Positions 60,779 through 64,000 of a stretch of DNA of 64,000 nt are shown here, one piece after another. The stretch's first letter is position 1, and the number at the start of each line of letters is the position of its first letter. The notes beneath the pieces were generated by a model, which ran no database searches, had not been told where the DNA came from, and was given only the letters and a program-made list of their open reading frames with translations. Both the position numbers and the translations under genes were made by a program. The stretch spans positions 729,539 to 793,538 of the forward strand of contig NZ_KQ948991.1 of the NCBI RefSeq assembly GCF_001514265.1. Reading direction: 5' to 3'. The stretch is from Streptomyces resistomycificus. GTDB lineage: Bacteria; Actinomycetota; Actinomycetes; Streptomycetales; Streptomycetaceae.

Positions 60779-61462
60779 GGGGCATTGTTCCGGATGGCGG
60801 GATTGTGGTCCGTACTGAAGTGCGGGTCCGATACGCCCAGTTGCATCGTGCTCCCGCTGTGTGGCCGTGCGCCTGCGTGTGCGCTCTTCTCCGGCCATCG
60901 CGGGAGCGATTCCATGGGTCGTGCGTGGGTCGGCCCGCTGTACTGGATCCAGTGGGCTGGGGGACACCGTCGTCTACATCCCCGCGGGCGGCGGACGGGC
61001 CCGGGGGGCGAACTCCGTCTCCCGGGCTGCGCGCTCGCCGGGCGGTGGGCGGAGCATGTACGGAGCGTGTGCGACGCCGTTCCGTTGACGCCGAATTGGC
61101 CGAAAAACGACCCCTTCTCGTGCGGGTGATCTGCCCTCCCACCATGGAAGTTGAGGGCGCGCAGGGCGTTTTGGGGGAGCGTTTCGGGGGCGCATTCGCG
61201 TCGCAGCCATTCTGTCGCACGTCGTCGATCACCGGGCCGCCGCCTCTCCCCGGCCAACTCGCTTCCCTGTCTCGGCCGTTGCGCCGGCTTCCCCTCGATG
61301 TCCGTGTTTCGTCCGGGTGTTCGACGCGCTGCGGGTGGAGCCGCCGGGGCGCATCCCGGGGAGCACAAGCGGCTCCGCCGCTCCTCCGGTGCGCGTCCTT
61401 CATGGCAGCATGGTGCCGAGTTCGTGCGGTGCACTGGTTGTCCACAGCCTGTGGAGGCGTCG
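60779..61462. other. Long gene-free region upstream of the asparagine-synthetase-like gene
   Basis: 684 bases without a convincing gene on either strand; the open frames here lack start signals and recognisable domains. TTGACG at 61085-61090 could be a -35 element for rightward transcription. A hairpin-prone GC stretch lies at 60980-61060. Nothing else is clear. Confidence 0.5.
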
Positions 61463-63568
61463 ATGCGGTGGTTGGTGGGATGGAGCAGCACCGCCGCGAG
61501 GCCGGCCGAGGCAGGCTCGGCGGGGGCGGTCGGACCCGACGGTGAGACCCTGCACCCGGTGGGCTCCCACCTGCTGTGGGGCGACCCCGATCCGCTGTGG
61601 GCGGTCGGCGACTGGCGCCCGGACGAGGTGCGGGTGGTGAAGGCCGACGCCCAGACCCGGATCGCCGTCCTCGGCATCTGCGGGGCCACGGACGAGCAGC
61701 TGCGGGTCGGCCTGTTCGCCGCGCGCGGCGGGGCCCTGCGGCATCTGACGGCCTGGCCCGGCAGTTACACGGCCGTCGTCCAGGTGGGCCGCCGGATCAC
61801 CGTCTGCGGCGACCTGGCGGGCGCCCGGCCCGTGTTCCACACCCCCTGGGCCGGCGGCACGGCCTACGCGACGGCCGCCCTGCCGCTCGCCGACCTCATC
61901 GAGGCCAACCTCGACTACGGCCACCTCGCCGCCCTGCTCGCCGCCCCCGACGTGCCGGCCGCGCTGCACGACTCCACCCCGTACGACGGCGTGCGCCGCA
62001 TTCCGCCGGGGCACGCACTGATCCTGCGCGCCGGGGCGCGGGAGATCGCCGGGTACGAGCAGGTCGCCTCCCTCGCGGTGGCGGCACCCTCCGCCGACCC
62101 CGACAGCGCGGTGGACGCCGTACGGGACGCCCTGGTGGAGGCGGTACGCGCGCGTCTGTCCGCCCCTCGCCACGTCCCCGGCTCCGACATAGACCCAGGC
62201 CCGGTCCCCGGCATGGGTCCCGCGGAACGCCGCGCCGCGCGCGGGATGCCCGTGCCCGGCATCGGGGCGGACCTCTCCGGTGGCCCCGCCTCGGGAACCC
62301 TGGCCCTGCTCGCCGCCGGCCTGCCGGGCATGCCGGGCACGGTCCTGGGGCACGGCACGGGCGCGGGGGAGCGACTGCTGGCCGTGACCTTCAACGACCT
62401 GGCCGTCGGCGGGCGGGAGTCCGAACTGGAGCGGGCGGGCACGCTCGCGGCCAACCCCCGCCTGCACCACGTGGTCGTCACCGGCGGCGAGGAGACCCTC
62501 CCGTACGCCGAACTGGACGGCCCCCTGACCGACGAACCCGGGTCCTGCCTGGTGACGGCGGCCCGGCACCGTGCCCGCCTCGCCTCCGGCAGCGCGGACC
62601 ACTTCACCGGCTACGGCGCCCGCCAGGTCCTGGACGCCCACCCGGCCCGCCTCGCGGACCTCCTGATGGACCGCAAACGCCGCCACCTCGTACGTCCCGT
62701 CGCCGCGCTCGCCAAGGCGGACGGTTCGGTGCTGGTCCCCGCGCGCGTGTACGGCGCCGCCCGCCGCCTGGCCCGTACGCCCTACCGGACCGGTCTTGAG
62801 GGCCTCGCCGACCGCCTCATGCAGCGCCGCTTCGAGGAACCCGGCGGTGCCGTCGGGGCGTCCCTGTCCGCGCTCGCCTGGGCCAGACCGGGGCCGGCGG
62901 CGCGCTGGCTCACGGGTGAGGCCCTCGCTGAAGTATCGGTTCGTCTGCAGGGCGCGACCCAGCGGTCCGGGGTGGGTCCCGGCCAGCGTCCCGGCGACTT
63001 CCGCGCGCGGGCGGCCCTCGCGCGCACCGCCGCGGATCTCCGCGTCCTGGAGCAGGCCGCCGAGGTCCGCTTCCAACGCCTGCACGCGCCCTTCCTCGAC
63101 AACCAGGTCGTCCGCGCCTGCCGTGCCCTGCCGGAGGCGCTGCGGGTCCAGCCGGGCGCCCGGGCCTCGATCCTGCGCACGGTCCTGGAGGGCGCCGGCG
63201 TGGCCGACCTCCCCCCGGGCTGGGGTGCCCCGTCCCACGCCTCCTCGGCGGCCGCCGCCCGCACAGGGCTGAGGGTGGCCGCGGACTCCCTGCTGGCCCT
63301 GTTCGGCACGCCGCTGCTGGCGCAGGCGGGCCTGGTGGAGGCGCGCGTGGTCCGCAAGGCCCTCCGCGCGGCGGCCGAGGGAGAGGCACTCCCGCTGGAC
63401 GGCCTGGCCGACCTGGTCTCCCTGGAACTCTGGCTCCGCCGCCTCCTCTCCCGCCGAGGCACCTGCTGGACCGGCACCCCGGCCCGAGCCCGCGCCGTCC
63501 CAGAGGGAATCAGGCCCCAGCGCGGCGCCCTGGGCGCGGGGGCGTCGGGCGGGGCGGCGTTGGCCTGA
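61463..63568 (+). CDS. Asparagine-synthetase-like protein lacking catalytic residues
   Basis: 701 residues from the ATG at 61463 (GGAGG upstream). The N-terminal region (about 1-190) resembles the glutaminase domain (LRHLTAWPGSYTAVVQVGRRITVCGDLAGARPVFHT) but residue 2 is Arg, so the catalytic Cys is missing. The synthetase domain has the pyrophosphatase loop as ADLSGGPASGTLALLA instead of SGGLDS, losing the key Asp. Later motifs are family-like (FTGYGARQVLDAHPARLADL, LHAPFLDNQVVRACRALPEAL). Similar proteins are conserved in streptomycetes as I recall. It is related to asparagine synthetases, beta-lactam synthetase and lasso cyclases; no partner genes for those routes are nearby. Function unknown. 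Confidence 0.75.
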   Translation: MRWLVGWSSTAARPAEAGSAGAVGPDGETLHPVGSHLLWGDPDPLWAVGDWRPDEVRVVKADAQTRIAVLGICGATDEQLRVGLFAARGGALRHLTAWPGSYTAVVQVGRRITVCGDLAGARPVFHTPWAGGTAYATAALPLADLIEANLDYGHLAALLAAPDVPAALHDSTPYDGVRRIPPGHALILRAGAREIAGYEQVASLAVAAPSADPDSAVDAVRDALVEAVRARLSAPRHVPGSDIDPGPVPGMGPAERRAARGMPVPGIGADLSGGPASGTLALLAAGLPGMPGTVLGHGTGAGERLLAVTFNDLAVGGRESELERAGTLAANPRLHHVVVTGGEETLPYAELDGPLTDEPGSCLVTAARHRARLASGSADHFTGYGARQVLDAHPARLADLLMDRKRRHLVRPVAALAKADGSVLVPARVYGAARRLARTPYRTGLEGLADRLMQRRFEEPGGAVGASLSALAWARPGPAARWLTGEALAEVSVRLQGATQRSGVGPGQRPGDFRARAALARTAADLRVLEQAAEVRFQRLHAPFLDNQVVRACRALPEALRVQPGARASILRTVLEGAGVADLPPGWGAPSHASSAAAARTGLRVAADSLLALFGTPLLAQAGLVEARVVRKALRAAAEGEALPLDGLADLVSLELWLRRLLSRRGTCWTGTPARARAVPEGIRPQRGALGAGASGGAALA

Positions 63569-63699
63569 GGGGCGGTTGCCGGGGGACGACCACCTTTGCC
63601 AGGGGGCGATGGCCGGTTCGCCCGAGGGCACCCCACGGGCGCTGTGCCCTGTCCGACGAGCCGGGCGCCCGGGGGCACCCTCTCTCCAAGGCCGGGGGT

Positions 63700-63718
63700 C
63701 TGGGGGCGGAGCCCCCAG
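63700..63718 (+). terminator. Hairpin after the asparagine-synthetase-like gene
   Basis: CTGGGGGC-GGA-GCCCCCAG, an 8-bp stem with a 3-base loop, 131 bases after the stop. This compact motif is frequent downstream of Streptomyces genes. Confidence 0.6.
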
Positions 63719-63731
63719 TGCGGCCGACCCC

Positions 63732-63810
63732 GACGCCGGGGGGCACACAGCCGACGTACACCGATCCCCGACGCCGACGCCGGGGGGGGCACACAGCCGA
63801 CGTACACCGA
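63732..63810. repeat. Two 33-35 bp direct repeats
   Basis: GACGCC-G(6-8)-CACACAGCCGACGTACACCGA occurs at 63732-63764 and 63776-63810, period 44. A shorter CAGAAGCCGACCCGCC repeat follows twice at about 63830 and 63836-63852. They occupy the 328-base gap before the last gene. Confidence 0.85.
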
Positions 63811-63884
63811 ACCCCGCCCAGAAGCCGACCCGCCCCAGAAGCCGACCCGCCCAGAAACCCCGTGCCCCGCACAGCCACCCCGGC

Positions 63885-63890
63885 CACAAT
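63885..63890 (+). promoter_or_regulatory. Candidate -10 box before the last gene
   Basis: CACAAT begins 12 bases before the GTG at 63897, again without a ribosome site. Confidence 0.35.
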
Positions 63891-63896
63891 GACCCC

Positions 63897-64000
63897 GTGC
63901 GGTACAGAATCCTGGGCGTCACCCAGGCCCAGGACGAGAACGGCACCGTCGTACCCCTGGGCGGCCCCCGCCTCCGCACCCTCCTCGCCGCCCTGGCCCT
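63897..64000 (+). CDS. SARP/AfsR-type regulator, N-terminus only
   Basis: Only ~34 residues are in the window: MRYRILGVTQAQDENGTVVPL then GGPRLRTLLAALAL. This is the start of the OmpR-like DNA-binding head of SARP/AfsR-type regulators, which normally continue into a BTAD domain and sometimes an ATPase. It runs off the right edge. Subfamily and target cannot be judged. Confidence 0.7.
   Translation, partial: MRYRILGVTQAQDENGTVVPLGGPRLRTLLAALA

Noticed and set aside
60570..61445. Open frames of 291 and 304 residues on the minus strand in the 60.6-61.7 kb gap
   Set aside because: Their codon positions do not show the expected GC bias, they have no ribosome site and no family resemblance, and one overlaps the sporulation regulator promoter and start.
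61463..63568. Part of a lasso-peptide cluster, because lasso cyclases are asparagine-synthetase relatives
   Set aside because: No precursor peptide, leader peptidase or RRE protein is visible near it, and the adenylation loop is degraded.
61400..63979. An 859-residue minus-strand open frame opposite the asparagine-synthetase-like gene
   Set aside because: Low-complexity Arg/Gly/Ala composition and complete overlap with a gene that has recognisable family motifs.

Overview
The window is high-GC chromosomal DNA from a Streptomyces (or very close relative). The evidence is strong GC bias at third codon positions, GTG/TTG starts, bldC, an Lsr2-type protein, a sporulation-associated TPR regulator, mycothiol-type enzymes and a gene order (dnaX-purD-...-purSQL-...-purF-purM-...-vdh-bldC-hrpA-...-trmB) that I recall from the S. 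coelicolor core around SCO4066-SCO4116. That synteny is from memory, not from a search. Apart from the left edge it reads as core genome, not an accessory island.

Layout. 1-2066: right end of an integrated actinomycete element (replication initiator tail, excisionase, tyrosine integrase) abutting the 3' end of a tRNA-Ser gene. 2143-4857: SRP RNA and dnaX. 5007-11358: purD, a degenerate M48-like membrane protein, a dimethylformamidase-like protein, purC, tRNA-Gly. 11381-15717: ABC exporter plus two-component system on the minus strand, lying between two identical tRNA-Gly genes. 15842-19735: the Lsr2 paralogue diverging from the overlapping purS-purQ-purL operon. 19870-24561: a mycothiol-type DinB protein, a META-domain lipoprotein, purF, purM, a DUF3073 protein. 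24883-28523: valine dehydrogenase, a conserved protein, bldC with a structured leader, a small CxxC protein. 28613-33246: hrpA and tRNAs (Asp; Glu-Asp-Phe operon). 33327-42516: metallophosphoesterase, zincin, lipoprotein, DEAD-box helicase, FG-GAP secreted protein, APC permease, tRNA-Lys. 42551-48721: DUF5994 protein, a small coiled protein, two cell-wall hydrolase genes, and a second two-component system. 48806-51346: GTP cyclohydrolase II, a MarR regulator and a domain-swapped RibD-like protein sharing one operator motif. 51630-56840: initiator tRNA, a SpoIIE-type phosphatase, a c-di-AMP riboswitch with an M23 peptidase, an aldo-keto reductase, a PrsW protease. 56893-64000: trmB, lhgO, the sporulation regulator, an asparagine-synthetase-like protein and the start of a SARP/AfsR-type regulator.

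Together the genes supply most of de novo purine synthesis (PurD, PurC, PurS/Q/L, PurF, PurM; purN, purH, purE, purK and purB must lie elsewhere), translation functions (nine tRNAs, SRP RNA, TrmB), and developmental and cell-wall control (BldC, sporulation regulator, riboswitch-controlled M23, M15/DUF1906 pair). Several genes start 12-13 bases after a TAnnnT hexamer, which suggests leaderless transcripts. No CRISPR array, rRNA, biosynthetic gene cluster or recognisable defence system was seen. The most unusual items are the MarR/flavin-gene unit with three matching palindromes, the reversed RibD domain order, two conserved-looking proteins that have lost catalytic residues (M48-like, asparagine-synthetase-like), Crp-like sites at vdh, beside bldC and at a permease gene, and the bldC leader hairpin.
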